A stretch of 64,000 nt of DNA. Source: Chelativorans salis. Lineage in GTDB: Bacteria; Pseudomonadota; Alphaproteobacteria; Rhizobiales; Rhizobiaceae. Positions 16,838 through 24,900 of this stretch are shown here, piece after piece. The translations under genes were made by a program, and so were the position numbers. The notes beneath the pieces are model-generated. The model worked only from the letters and a program-made list of their open reading frames with translations, was not told the DNA's origin and made no database searches. The stretch covers positions 930,001 through 994,000 of the forward strand of contig NZ_JAOCZP010000001.1 of assembly GCF_025336525.1 (NCBI RefSeq). The letters run 5' to 3'. Position 1 is the first letter of the stretch. Every line of letters starts with the position of its first letter.

Positions 16838-17680
16838 CTATCCGTTGAGCATGCGCGCGTGATGGCGCAGATGGTCATCGATGAACGTAGCTATAAAGAA
16901 ATAGGAATGGTCGTAGCCCGGCTGCATGCGCACCTTGGCTGACTGTCGGTTTTCCTTCAGTGTGTCGATAAAGCGCTGCGTCTGCAACTGCTCCTCCAAG
17001 AACGGGTCTGCGGTGCCCTGATCGACGAGAATTTGTCCGGGAAAACCGCGCTCACGGGCGAGGTAGCAGGCGTCATGCTCTTTCCATGCAGCCTCGTCGG
17101 CTCCCAGGTAGGCGGTGAAAGCCTTGCGCCCCCACGGTACGGCAGATGGGGCGACGATCGGCGAGAGGGCGGATACCGACTTGAAGATATCCGGGTGACG
17201 CATGGCAATAGTCAACGCCCCATGCCCGCCCATGGAGTGACCGAATATACCCGCCGCGCCCCGACGGACCGGAAACTGCTCCTCGATGAGCCCAGGTAGC
17301 TCCTGGGTTACATAAGAGTACATCTTGAAATGCGTCGACCAGGGGGCTTGCACTGCGTCGACGTAGAAACCCGCACCCTGCCCCAGATCGTAATCGGGCG
17401 AATCCGGCACTCCCTCTCCGCGCGGGCTGGTGTCGGGCGCCACGACGATCAGTCCCAGTTCGGACGCCATGCGTTGGGCACCGGCCTTCACGGTGAAATT
17501 TTCCTCGGTGCAGGTCAGGCCGGACAGATAGTACACGACGGGCACACGCCCATCCTTGGCTGCCGGTGGCAGGAAGACGCTCAACCGCATTGTCGTGCCT
17601 GTCGCCTTGCTGCCATGGGCAAGCGTCAGCTGCTTTCCGCCAAAGCTTAAGGCGCTCGATATTTCCTCGAACTGGCTCAT
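16838..17680 (-). CDS. fghA: S-formylglutathione hydrolase
   Basis: A 280-residue esterase-D-type alpha/beta hydrolase releasing formate and glutathione from S-formylglutathione in the cytoplasm. The nucleophile is Ser149 in GHSMGGHGA, with acid Asp in VDQGTADPF and His in YDHSYFF. YLSGLTCTEENF is diagnostic for the family. It lies downstream of flhA on the same strand with a 122-base gap and completes glutathione-linked formaldehyde oxidation next to the XoxF system. Confidence 0.95.
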   Translation of the reverse strand: MSQFEEISSALSFGGKQLTLAHGSKATGTTMRLSVFLPPAAKDGRVPVVYYLSGLTCTEENFTVKAGAQRMASELGLIVVAPDTSPRGEGVPDSPDYDLGQGAGFYVDAVQAPWSTHFKMYSYVTQELPGLIEEQFPVRRGAAGIFGHSMGGHGALTIAMRHPDIFKSVSALSPIVAPSAVPWGRKAFTAYLGADEAAWKEHDACYLARERGFPGQILVDQGTADPFLEEQLQTQRFIDTLKENRQSAKVRMQPGYDHSYFFIATFIDDHLRHHARMLNG

Positions 17681-17802
17681 CGACTACTCCAGGTTCCGTT
17701 CGAAGCGCTCCGGCCACAAAAACCGCAAAACCGCTCCTTTGACGCCCGCACACCAGCGGCGCCCAGCTTTGTGGAACTGTGTTCCGGGAACGGCACTCAA
17801 TG

Positions 17803-18924
17803 TCAGTAGATCACTACGCTTCGAATGGACTTGCCCTCGTGCATAAGATCAAAGGCGGTGTTAATTTCTTCAAGCGGCATCGTGTGGGTGATCAAGTCAT
17901 CGATATTGATCTTTCCGTCCATGTACCAGTCGACGATCTTCGGCACGTCGGTGCGGCCGCGCGCGCCACCGAAGGCAGTCCCTTTCCATACGCGGCCGGT
18001 GACCAGTTGGAACGGACGCGTGGAGATTTCCGCGCCGGCGGGCGCCACGCCGATGACAACGGACTCGCCCCACCCGCGATGGCAACACTCCAGTGCCTGG
18101 CGCATGGTGTTTACGTTGCCGATGCACTCGAAGGAGAAATCTGCACCACCATCGGTGAGATCGACAATGGCTTCCACCACCTTGTCTCGGCCAACCTCAT
18201 CGGGATTGACGAAATCCGTCATGCCGAACTTGCGCGCCATCTCGGCCTTCTCGGGATTGAGATCGACGCCGATGATCTTATCGGCGCCAACCATGCGTGC
18301 GCCCTGAATGACGTTGAGGCCGATGCCGCCGAGACCGAAGACGACGACATTCGCCCCCGGCCACACCTTTGCCGTGTATACCACCGCACCGATGCCCGTC
18401 GTCACACCGCAGCCGATGTAACAGATCTTGTCGAAAGGAGCGTCCTCACGAACCTTTGCAAGGGCGATCTCGGGGAGCACGGTGAAGTTCGAGAAGGTCG
18501 AACAGCCCATATAGTGGAAGACTTCACCGCTGTCGCAGGAGAAGCGGCTGGTGCCATCCGGCATCAGCCCCTGCCCCTGCGTCGAGCGGATCGAGGTGCA
18601 TAGATTGGAGCGCTGCGACAGGCAGGTTTTGCACTGGCGGCATTCCGGCGTGTAAAGTGGGATAACATGATCGCCGACTTTCACCGAAGTGACACCGGCG
18701 CCGACCTCACGTACGATTCCTGCGCCTTCATGGCCGAGGATAGCCGGAAATTTGCCTTCAGAATCAAGGCCCGACAGTGTGTAGGCATCGGTATGGCAGA
18801 TGCCGGTCGCCATGATCTCAACCAGAACTTCGCCTGCCTTCGGTCCTCCGATCTCGACCGTCTCAATAGAGAGAGGCTCCTTCGCTGCCCAAGCAACCGC
18901 TGCGCGTGATTTCATATCGGACAT
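17803..18924 (-). CDS. flhA: S-(hydroxymethyl)glutathione dehydrogenase (class III alcohol dehydrogenase)
   Basis: A 373-residue zinc alcohol dehydrogenase converting S-hydroxymethylglutathione to S-formylglutathione with NAD. Visible are [12 protein letters not shown] and GHEGAGIV (catalytic zinc), the structural-zinc Cys cluster [15 protein letters not shown], and [13 protein letters not shown] for NAD. Length is that of the class III family. It is transcribed toward fghA, and together they remove the formaldehyde formed by XoxF. An upstream 7-base inverted repeat may be an operator. Confidence 0.96.
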   Translation of the reverse strand: MSDMKSRAAVAWAAKEPLSIETVEIGGPKAGEVLVEIMATGICHTDAYTLSGLDSEGKFPAILGHEGAGIVREVGAGVTSVKVGDHVIPLYTPECRQCKTCLSQRSNLCTSIRSTQGQGLMPDGTSRFSCDSGEVFHYMGCSTFSNFTVLPEIALAKVREDAPFDKICYIGCGVTTGIGAVVYTAKVWPGANVVVFGLGGIGLNVIQGARMVGADKIIGVDLNPEKAEMARKFGMTDFVNPDEVGRDKVVEAIVDLTDGGADFSFECIGNVNTMRQALECCHRGWGESVVIGVAPAGAEISTRPFQLVTGRVWKGTAFGGARGRTDVPKIVDWYMDGKINIDDLITHTMPLEEINTAFDLMHEGKSIRSVVIY

Positions 18925-19197
18925 TCCTCCAAATAATCGTGTGCCTTACCGGGCAGCCAAATGATGCATAAAATCATTTTACGGGATGGCCTCCATTTTG
19001 CTCCATAGTCCGAAAGTACCTCTTTTGGGCTTTCCTTGGAGCAAAGCTCAGATTTCCATCTCTCCCGTCCGGCTCCTGAGAGGGCAGAACTTTTGACCTA
19101 TATCGGGCCGGATGAAGATTTGTAATTAGTCGAATGGGGAGGTGCCCGGCGTATCTGAGCGGGGCGTCATAGCGATAGAGAACCGCAGGGAGGAAGC
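18925..19197. promoter_or_regulatory. Divergent flhA / PQQ-ABC binding-protein promoter region
   Basis: The 273 bases between divergent starts hold an inverted repeat at 18959-18979 (AAATGAT, 7-base loop, ATCATTT) about 35 bases upstream of flhA, inside AT-rich sequence. This is a candidate operator or leader hairpin. Nothing else stands out; no reading frame here has a start with a ribosome-binding site. Confidence 0.35.
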
Positions 19198-20385
19198 GTG
19201 TTCAAAGCCATGATTGCCGTTGCCTGCTGCGGGCTGGCCGGCACTGCGGCCGCACAGGAGCAGGCAATGGACATTCCCATCGTCTTTCTGTCGCGCACCG
19301 AGGAACCAAGGCTACCACTTTCCTTCGTGGACCCGGTTGTTCAAGACCCGGGCGTGTGGGGTGCGCGCCTCGCGATTGAGGACAACAAGACGACGGGCAA
19401 GTTCCTCGGGCATGAATACGAGCTCATCGAAGCCATCGTGCCGGCGGATGGAGACGTCACGGTTGCGTTCCAGGAGCAGGTGGAGGCTGGGCACCGCCTC
19501 TTCATTTCCGACCTGCCGCGGGAGGACCTCCTGAAGATCGCCGAGCACCCGGATGCTGCAGATACGCTGATTTTCAACGGCCGCGTCGAAGATGACGACC
19601 TGCGCACCGACACCTGCCATGCGCAGGTTTTTCATACGGCCCTCAGCCGTTCCATGCGCACGGATGCGCTCGTCCAGTTCTTAGTGTGGAAGCGCTGGCC
19701 CCGCATTTTCTTGCTTTCCGGAACCCAGGACCACGATGTCGCCTACGCCGACGCAATCCGGCGCTCGGCGAAGAAATTCGGTACCGAGATCGTTTCCGAA
19801 GATACGTATGCCTATTCGCCCGTAGCACGGCGGACCGACAGCGGTCATATCCAGATCCAGCAGCAAATGCCGCTCGCAACCCAGGAGGGCGGCGAATACG
19901 ATGTCCTTGTTGTCGCCGATGAAAGTGGAATCTTCGGCGAATACCTGCCTTTCAATACCTTCTCCCCCCGTCCAGTAGCGGGAACCCACGGGCTCGTGGC
20001 GACATCCTGGCATCGCGTTCAGGAGCAATGGGGCTCGACACAGTTCCAGCGTCGCTTCACTGAGATTGCAGGACGCTGGATGGAAGAGCGCGACTATGGG
20101 GCATGGCTGGGCATCCGGGCGATCGGCGAAGCGGTAACCCGGGTCGGGTCGGCCGATGTCGACGCTTTGCGCTCTTACCTGCGCGGCGAGGATTTCGCAC
20201 TTGGCGGCTTCAAAGGCGTCGGGCTCTCGTTCCGACCGTGGAGCCAACAGATGCGCCAGCCGGTGCTTCTGGTCAACAAACGCATCCTCGTCTCAGCATC
20301 ACCGCAACCCGGCTTTCTGCACGAGCGCACCCCGCTCGACAGCCTCGGGTACGACATGCCTGAAACCCGATGTGCACTGCAATAG
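19198..20385 (+). CDS. ABC substrate-binding protein of the PQQ alcohol-dehydrogenase system
   Basis: A 395-residue exported protein (signal ending near AAAQ) with a type I periplasmic-binding fold resembling branched-chain amino-acid receptors (VVADESGIFGEYLPFNTF). It belongs to the binding-protein family restricted to PQQ alcohol-dehydrogenase loci that is paired with an ABC-2 exporter, a family-level expectation. GGAGG four bases before the GTG supports the start; an ATG twelve bases later is the alternative. It is followed by the beta-propeller partner. Ligand unknown. Confidence 0.82.
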   Translation: MFKAMIAVACCGLAGTAAAQEQAMDIPIVFLSRTEEPRLPLSFVDPVVQDPGVWGARLAIEDNKTTGKFLGHEYELIEAIVPADGDVTVAFQEQVEAGHRLFISDLPREDLLKIAEHPDAADTLIFNGRVEDDDLRTDTCHAQVFHTALSRSMRTDALVQFLVWKRWPRIFLLSGTQDHDVAYADAIRRSAKKFGTEIVSEDTYAYSPVARRTDSGHIQIQQQMPLATQEGGEYDVLVVADESGIFGEYLPFNTFSPRPVAGTHGLVATSWHRVQEQWGSTQFQRRFTEIAGRWMEERDYGAWLGIRAIGEAVTRVGSADVDALRSYLRGEDFALGGFKGVGLSFRPWSQQMRQPVLLVNKRILVSASPQPGFLHERTPLDSLGYDMPETRCALQ

Positions 20386-20405
20386 GCTGGAAAGGGAAAC
20401 GAACG

Positions 20406-21383
20406 ATGCCGCATTCGCCCTCCTCCATAGGCGCCCTGGTATTTGTCGCCGGCGGGCTGCTAGCCGCCCCGGCCGGGGCCGTGACCGTCTACGTGTCCAA
20501 CGAAAAGGGAAACTCCATTTCCATCATCGACGGCGACAGCCTCGAAGTGATGGACACGGTCGAGGTCGGGAACCGGCCGCGCGGCATAGCATTGGGCGGC
20601 GACAATCGCTTCTTGTACATCTGCGCCAGCGACGACGATCACATCGAGATCCTGGATACGGAAAGCCTGAAGATCGTCGGCACGCTGCCGTCAGGTCCAG
20701 ACCCTGAACTAATGGTGATCTCTCCCGACGGCAAACACCTCTACGTCGCCAATGAAGACGACAACCTGGTCACGGTGATCGATCTCGAGAACGGTGAGGC
20801 AAGTGCCGAGATTCCGGTCGGCGTGGAGCCGGAGGGCATGGGTGTCAGCCCGGACGGGAAAACCGTGGTCAACACCTCCGAGACTACCAACATGGCCCAT
20901 TTCATCGATGTTTCGACATTCGAGATCTCGGACAACGTACTGGTCGACCAGCGGCCGCGCATCGCGGAATTCACCGCCGACGGCGAGGAAGTCTGGGTCA
21001 GCTCCGAGATTGGCGGCACCGTCAGCGTCATCGACGCAGCTACGCGCGAGATCAAGCACAAGATCACATTCGAGGTAGCAGGGCTGCAACCAGAGGCACT
21101 CCAGCCGGTGGGCGTGCGCATTCTGAAAGACAGAAGCAAGGCTTTCGTCGCATTGGGTCCGGCCAACCGCATCGCGGTCATCGACGGCAAAACCTACGAA
21201 GTGACCGACTACATCCTTGTCGGTCAAAGAGTCTGGCAGCTCGCGCTGACCCCGGATGAAACGCAGCTCTATTCCACGAACGGGGTGAGCAATGACGTAA
21301 CGGTGATCGATGTTGCAAACGACAAGGCCCTGAAGTCGATCCCTGTCGGCAGCTTTCCATGGGGCGTTGCCATCAAACCCTGA
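20406..21383 (+). CDS. PQQ-dependent-catabolism-associated beta-propeller protein
   Basis: A 325-residue exported protein (signal ending PAGA) built of YVTN-type repeats, e.g. TVYVSNEKGNSISIIDG, KHLYVANEDDNLVTVID and a last blade TQLYSTNGVSNDVTVID: about seven blades. It matches the beta-propeller family linked to PQQ alcohol dehydrogenase ABC systems. AAGGGAA precedes the ATG. Likely a periplasmic scaffold or binding partner for the upstream binding protein; no catalytic residues are evident. Confidence 0.87.
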   Translation: MPHSPSSIGALVFVAGGLLAAPAGAVTVYVSNEKGNSISIIDGDSLEVMDTVEVGNRPRGIALGGDNRFLYICASDDDHIEILDTESLKIVGTLPSGPDPELMVISPDGKHLYVANEDDNLVTVIDLENGEASAEIPVGVEPEGMGVSPDGKTVVNTSETTNMAHFIDVSTFEISDNVLVDQRPRIAEFTADGEEVWVSSEIGGTVSVIDAATREIKHKITFEVAGLQPEALQPVGVRILKDRSKAFVALGPANRIAVIDGKTYEVTDYILVGQRVWQLALTPDETQLYSTNGVSNDVTVIDVANDKALKSIPVGSFPWGVAIKP

Positions 21384-21440
21384 AGTGCGGAGCTTCGCAA
21401 AAAAAGGCACGATGCCATCAGCAAAGCGAAGAAAGAACCA

Positions 21441-22046
21441 ATGCGAACACCGACATGCACATTCCCGATCGCGGCGCTGGCGCTGTTTCTTCCGCTGTCT
21501 GGGCCCGCCGCGGCGCAGGAGGATTCCGATTGGCCGTGCATTCAACGCCTGGTTCCGCGCATTTCGCCGGCGCAGGTTTGGGGCGGACCTGCCCCCAATC
21601 CTGAGGAATGGCAGGGCGATGCAGAAATCAGCCGGTTGGCCTCGCAGATTGCGGCACGGCGCCTATCCGTGGGAGAAGCCGAGGAGCTGATAGATGCGTT
21701 CGCTACGGCCCAGGATCGAAGCAAGCGAGACGACAGGCTGACGGCGCTGTTCGGCCGCACATTGGAAATCATCAATGCGGACCGCGCTTCGATCATCGCC
21801 GGCATCAAGCGCTTTACCGAGCGGCAGCGGCAAATGGCCGAAAGGATCCGGGAAAACCGCGTCGCCCTGGATGAGACGGAGGCCGACGAGCGGGAAGACC
21901 TATCCGAAACGCTGCAGTGGGATATCCGCATTTTCAATGAGCGCGAACAGGCCTTGAACTACCTGTGTGAGCAGCCGGTGCTTCTGGAGCAGCGGGCTTT
22001 CTCGCTCGGCAGCACCATCACCAGCCGCCTCGGAGAGAGTGACTGA
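21441..22046 (+). CDS. Exported hypothetical protein (alpha-helical), xox/ped cluster
   Basis: A 201-residue protein with signal peptide ending AAAQ. The mature part has a Cys in DWPCIQRLVPR, then mostly charged helix (RFTERQRQMAERIRENR, coiled-coil-like, about residues 115-160) and a second Cys in LNYLCEQP. No function is recognised. The next gene starts two bases after its stop, so it belongs to the same transcript as the beta-propeller and binding protein. Confidence 0.75.
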   Translation: MRTPTCTFPIAALALFLPLSGPAAAQEDSDWPCIQRLVPRISPAQVWGGPAPNPEEWQGDAEISRLASQIAARRLSVGEAEELIDAFATAQDRSKRDDRLTALFGRTLEIINADRASIIAGIKRFTERQRQMAERIRENRVALDETEADEREDLSETLQWDIRIFNEREQALNYLCEQPVLLEQRAFSLGSTITSRLGESD

Positions 22047-22048
22047 CC

Positions 22049-22774
22049 ATGCTCTCCCGGCGCCATTTCCTTACATCGCTCGCACTGGCCGCAATGATGG
22101 CCTCTTCACCCGTCTTCCCTTTCACTGCGGCCGCCGACGGTGAGCCGGAGGGTCTTCTGCCGGGATCAGCGGCCTCGGCTATCTACGGTTTCAACCAGCT
22201 CGCGGCGCTGGATGGCGATACGACACTGGTCTTTGACTATCGCCTTGACGGCGACGCCATCGCCCCCCCCTTCACCGACAGGATTGTCCTCAATTTCTCC
22301 AGGCAAGGTGTGGGAAAGGAGGATGGCGGTGCCACCTTTAGCGTCGACGGAACGATGTTCGCGCGAACACGCAAGCAGACGATCCCTTCCATATCGGCAT
22401 CGCGCGTCAATCCAATCCTGCTGATCTTCTTGCAGCATGACGTCGCGCAGATGAACGGGAACACGGGCGGCAGCGGCGGCTACTTTAGAAACGCCATCCG
22501 CCGGGCGCTTGGAGCGCCAGGCGAAGGAAAGACCGAGGTGGCGACAGTCACGTTTGGCGGCCGCTCCATTCCGGCCAAACTGATCACGCTGCGGCCGTTC
22601 GAGAATGAGGCAAACGAGCAGCGCATGCCTTCCTTAGCCAGGAAGATCTACCGCATCATGGTCTCCGAGGAGGTCCCTGGAGGCATCTACGAGATCCAGA
22701 CGGAAGTACCCGGCGAAAATGGCCAGGCGGTACTGCTTCGGGAAACCTATCGCTTCAAGGAAGCCCTGCAATGA
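22049..22774 (+). CDS. Exported hypothetical protein, xox/ped cluster
   Basis: A 241-residue protein with an Arg-Arg signal (MLSRRHFLTSLALAAMM, possibly Tat) and a beta-rich mature part lacking Cys. Segments such as SAIYGFNQLAALDG and YRIMVSEEVPGGIYEIQT suggest a lipocalin- or DUF-like barrel, but no family can be named. It is tightly packed between two other exported proteins (two-base gap upstream, ATGA overlap downstream), supporting a shared periplasmic role. Confidence 0.75.
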   Translation: MLSRRHFLTSLALAAMMASSPVFPFTAAADGEPEGLLPGSAASAIYGFNQLAALDGDTTLVFDYRLDGDAIAPPFTDRIVLNFSRQGVGKEDGGATFSVDGTMFARTRKQTIPSISASRVNPILLIFLQHDVAQMNGNTGGSGGYFRNAIRRALGAPGEGKTEVATVTFGGRSIPAKLITLRPFENEANEQRMPSLARKIYRIMVSEEVPGGIYEIQTEVPGENGQAVLLRETYRFKEALQ

Positions 22775-23118
22775 GACATATGTTTCTCGCTCTAATATCG
22801 GCAGCGGGTCTTCTCCTCCCCGTCGAAGGCCGAGCGAATGACTATCCCACCGACGCGGTTGCTGACTATGTGCTTGGCTGTATGGCGGCGAACGGTCAGA
22901 CGGCGACGGCCTTGCGTCAGTGCTCCTGCAGCATCGACGTCATCGCCTCCTTGTTGAGCTTCGAGGACTACACGACGGCCGAGACGATCCTGCGAATGCG
23001 CCAGGTTCAGGGCGGCGGCGAAAGAATGGCGATCTTTCGTGAAACTCCCTTTGCCAAGGATGCCATCGCCAAACTGCGCCGCGCCCAGACCGAAGCTGAA
23101 GTGCGGTGTTTTCTCTAA
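22771..23118 (+). CDS. Small exported hypothetical protein with conserved-looking Cys pair
   Basis: A 115-residue protein with signal ending GRAN. It has Cys at LGCMAANG, RQCSCSIDV and the C-terminal RCFL. The arrangement (YVLGCM...QCSCSID...) resembles short helical Cys proteins that often occur with PQQ alcohol dehydrogenase clusters, but no function is known. The start overlaps the previous stop. It is the last gene before the cytochrome c. Confidence 0.72.
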   Translation: MRHMFLALISAAGLLLPVEGRANDYPTDAVADYVLGCMAANGQTATALRQCSCSIDVIASLLSFEDYTTAETILRMRQVQGGGERMAIFRETPFAKDAIAKLRRAQTEAEVRCFL

Positions 23119-23150
23119 AAACCCAAAGTTCAATCCTGGAGGAAGATTAA

Positions 23151-23525
23151 ATGAAAAAGGGCTTTGCCATGCTTGTGGTCGCGGGGTTGGGCAGTCTGGC
23201 CCTGACCGGAAATGCCTCGGCGGACGCAGAACGCGGGAAGCAGGTATTCCGCAAATGTCAGGCGTGCCATTCGCTCGAGCCCGGCGACAACAAGGTTGGA
23301 CCGAGCCTTCATGGCATTATGGGACAGCCCGCGGGACACGTTGAGGGCTACACCTATTCCAGTGCCCTGGAGAAGTCGGAACTTGTCTGGGATGACGAAA
23401 CCATGGGTAACTGGCTTAGAAGTCCGAGGAAGCTAGTCAAGGGAACAAAGATGGCCTTCCCCGGGCTCAGAAAAGACGGGGAGATCGAGGATGTTATCGA
23501 ATATATTCGGGCATCGTCGGAGTGA
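23151..23525 (+). CDS. Periplasmic cytochrome c (c550-like)
   Basis: A 124-residue class I cytochrome c with signal ending ASA, heme motif C36-Q-A-C39-H40, and Met101 in GTKMAFPGL as sixth ligand. The PGDNKVGPSLHG segment is that of mitochondrial-type c2/c550. It could pass electrons from XoxG or another quinoprotein to the terminal oxidase. GGAGGAAG lies nine bases before the ATG. It ends the exported-protein operon. Confidence 0.9.
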   Translation: MKKGFAMLVVAGLGSLALTGNASADAERGKQVFRKCQACHSLEPGDNKVGPSLHGIMGQPAGHVEGYTYSSALEKSELVWDDETMGNWLRSPRKLVKGTKMAFPGLRKDGEIEDVIEYIRASSE

Positions 23526-23730
23526 GCTGAATCGCCGTCCGGCTAAAAAACATCGCAATTTTTGCGCGGAAAGCGCTTATACTTGGCTCAAGCCATTCGA
23601 GGAGGGTCGAAGCAACCAGGTCGAGCATGGACAGAATGCGCAATCCACCGCCTGACGGGGTGGTCTGTCGCAAGAGGGGTTGTTTATCGTCGAATGGCAC
23701 AGTGAATATTGAAGTGAGGTCGGCCGCCCC
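23526..23730 (+). promoter_or_regulatory. Upstream region of the FIST/kinase operon
   Basis: This 205-base gap contains CGCAA-TTT-TTGCG at 23554-23566 and GCGC-GGAAA-GCGC just after it, then TATACT at about 23579-23584 as a possible -10. The nested dyads could be an operator or part of the terminator of the cytochrome gene. No small gene is supported here. Confidence 0.3.
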
Positions 23731-24900
23731 ATGGAACAGGCTGAGGTAAAACACCCTTCATCGAGTCGACGGCCCATTATTGCCCGCGCTTGGTCCGGAT
23801 CGCGGAACCCAACACAGATCATAGACGACCTGACCTCGGGCATCGCCGGCTGCGACCCTACACTCATTGCGACCTTCATCTCCTCAAGCACGCCCTACGA
23901 AGAGGTTGTCGGGCCGCTGTCGAAGGCCTTCCCGGAGGCCACGCTGGTCGGCTGCACCACGGCGGGAAGCCTGACACAGGATTGCTATGAGGCGGGCGGT
24001 GCGATTGCCGTCGCATTCGACCGAGCATCCTTCAGCTTCGAAACCTGCCTCCTGCCTGATCTGCGCAATTATTCGATGGAGCGCGGCTGCGAGGCGATAG
24101 AAACAGCTTATTATCACCTGTTGCGCGAGCTGGAGCCGGACCGCGCCAATCTCTTCGCCATGCTTTTGGTGGACGGCCTGTCGCGGCGCGAAGAGGAGAT
24201 CGCCGCGAGTGCTTATGCGGCTCTCGATGAAGTGCCGGTGTTCGGTGCGTCGGCCGGCGATAACCTGCATTTCGACACCACGCAAATCTTTCATAACGGG
24301 CATGTGCTCGAAGACACCGCCCTGGTCGTTATCGGTGCGTCCAGCAGGCCTGTGGAGGTTTTCAAGTTCGAGCATTTCCGGCCGACCGATGAGAAGCTGG
24401 TCATCACCAGCGCCGATCCAGAGAAGCGGGTCGTCTGGAAGATAAATGCCGAACCGGCGGCGGAGGAATACGCCCGGTTCATCGGCGTGGCTCCGGAGGC
24501 GCTGACACCGGAGGTCTTCGCGGCCAACCCGCTGCTCGTTCGGATCCGTGGGGAATATCATGTGCGCGCCATTCAGAAGGCCGACGCCGAGGGCGCGCTG
24601 CATTTCTTCTGTGCCATCGACGAAGGCATCGTCCTTACCCGTGCGCATCCCGAGGACATGCGCGACAACCTCGTGCAGAACATGGAGCAGATCACCGAGC
24701 GGATCGGCAGGCTGGAGATCGCCCTATGCTTCGACTGCATCCTGCGCCGGCTAGAAGCCGAAAGGCTGGGCATCAAGAAGGACCTGCTGCCGATCTTCAA
24801 CCGCTATAACATGATCGGATTCAACACCTATGGTGAACAGTACCGGTCACTACATCTGAGCCAAACGCTAACCGGGCTTGCCATCGGGAGCGCGCCATGA
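23731..24900 (+). CDS. FIST N/C-domain sensory protein (NosP-like)
   Basis: A 389-residue cytosolic protein. The FIST N domain covers about residues 35-225 (ATLVGCTTAGSLT, VFGASAGDNLHF) and the FIST C domain about 235-370 (HFFCAIDEGIVLTRAHPEDM, CFDCILRR, GFNTYGEQ). FIST proteins are small-ligand sensors; the NosP subgroup binds heme and NO and is co-transcribed with a histidine kinase. The next gene is such a kinase, overlapping by four bases. The CFDCILRR motif is typical of C-terminal FIST domains. The ligand here is unproven. Confidence 0.88.
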   Translation: MEQAEVKHPSSSRRPIIARAWSGSRNPTQIIDDLTSGIAGCDPTLIATFISSSTPYEEVVGPLSKAFPEATLVGCTTAGSLTQDCYEAGGAIAVAFDRASFSFETCLLPDLRNYSMERGCEAIETAYYHLLRELEPDRANLFAMLLVDGLSRREEEIAASAYAALDEVPVFGASAGDNLHFDTTQIFHNGHVLEDTALVVIGASSRPVEVFKFEHFRPTDEKLVITSADPEKRVVWKINAEPAAEEYARFIGVAPEALTPEVFAANPLLVRIRGEYHVRAIQKADAEGALHFFCAIDEGIVLTRAHPEDMRDNLVQNMEQITERIGRLEIALCFDCILRRLEAERLGIKKDLLPIFNRYNMIGFNTYGEQYRSLHLSQTLTGLAIGSAP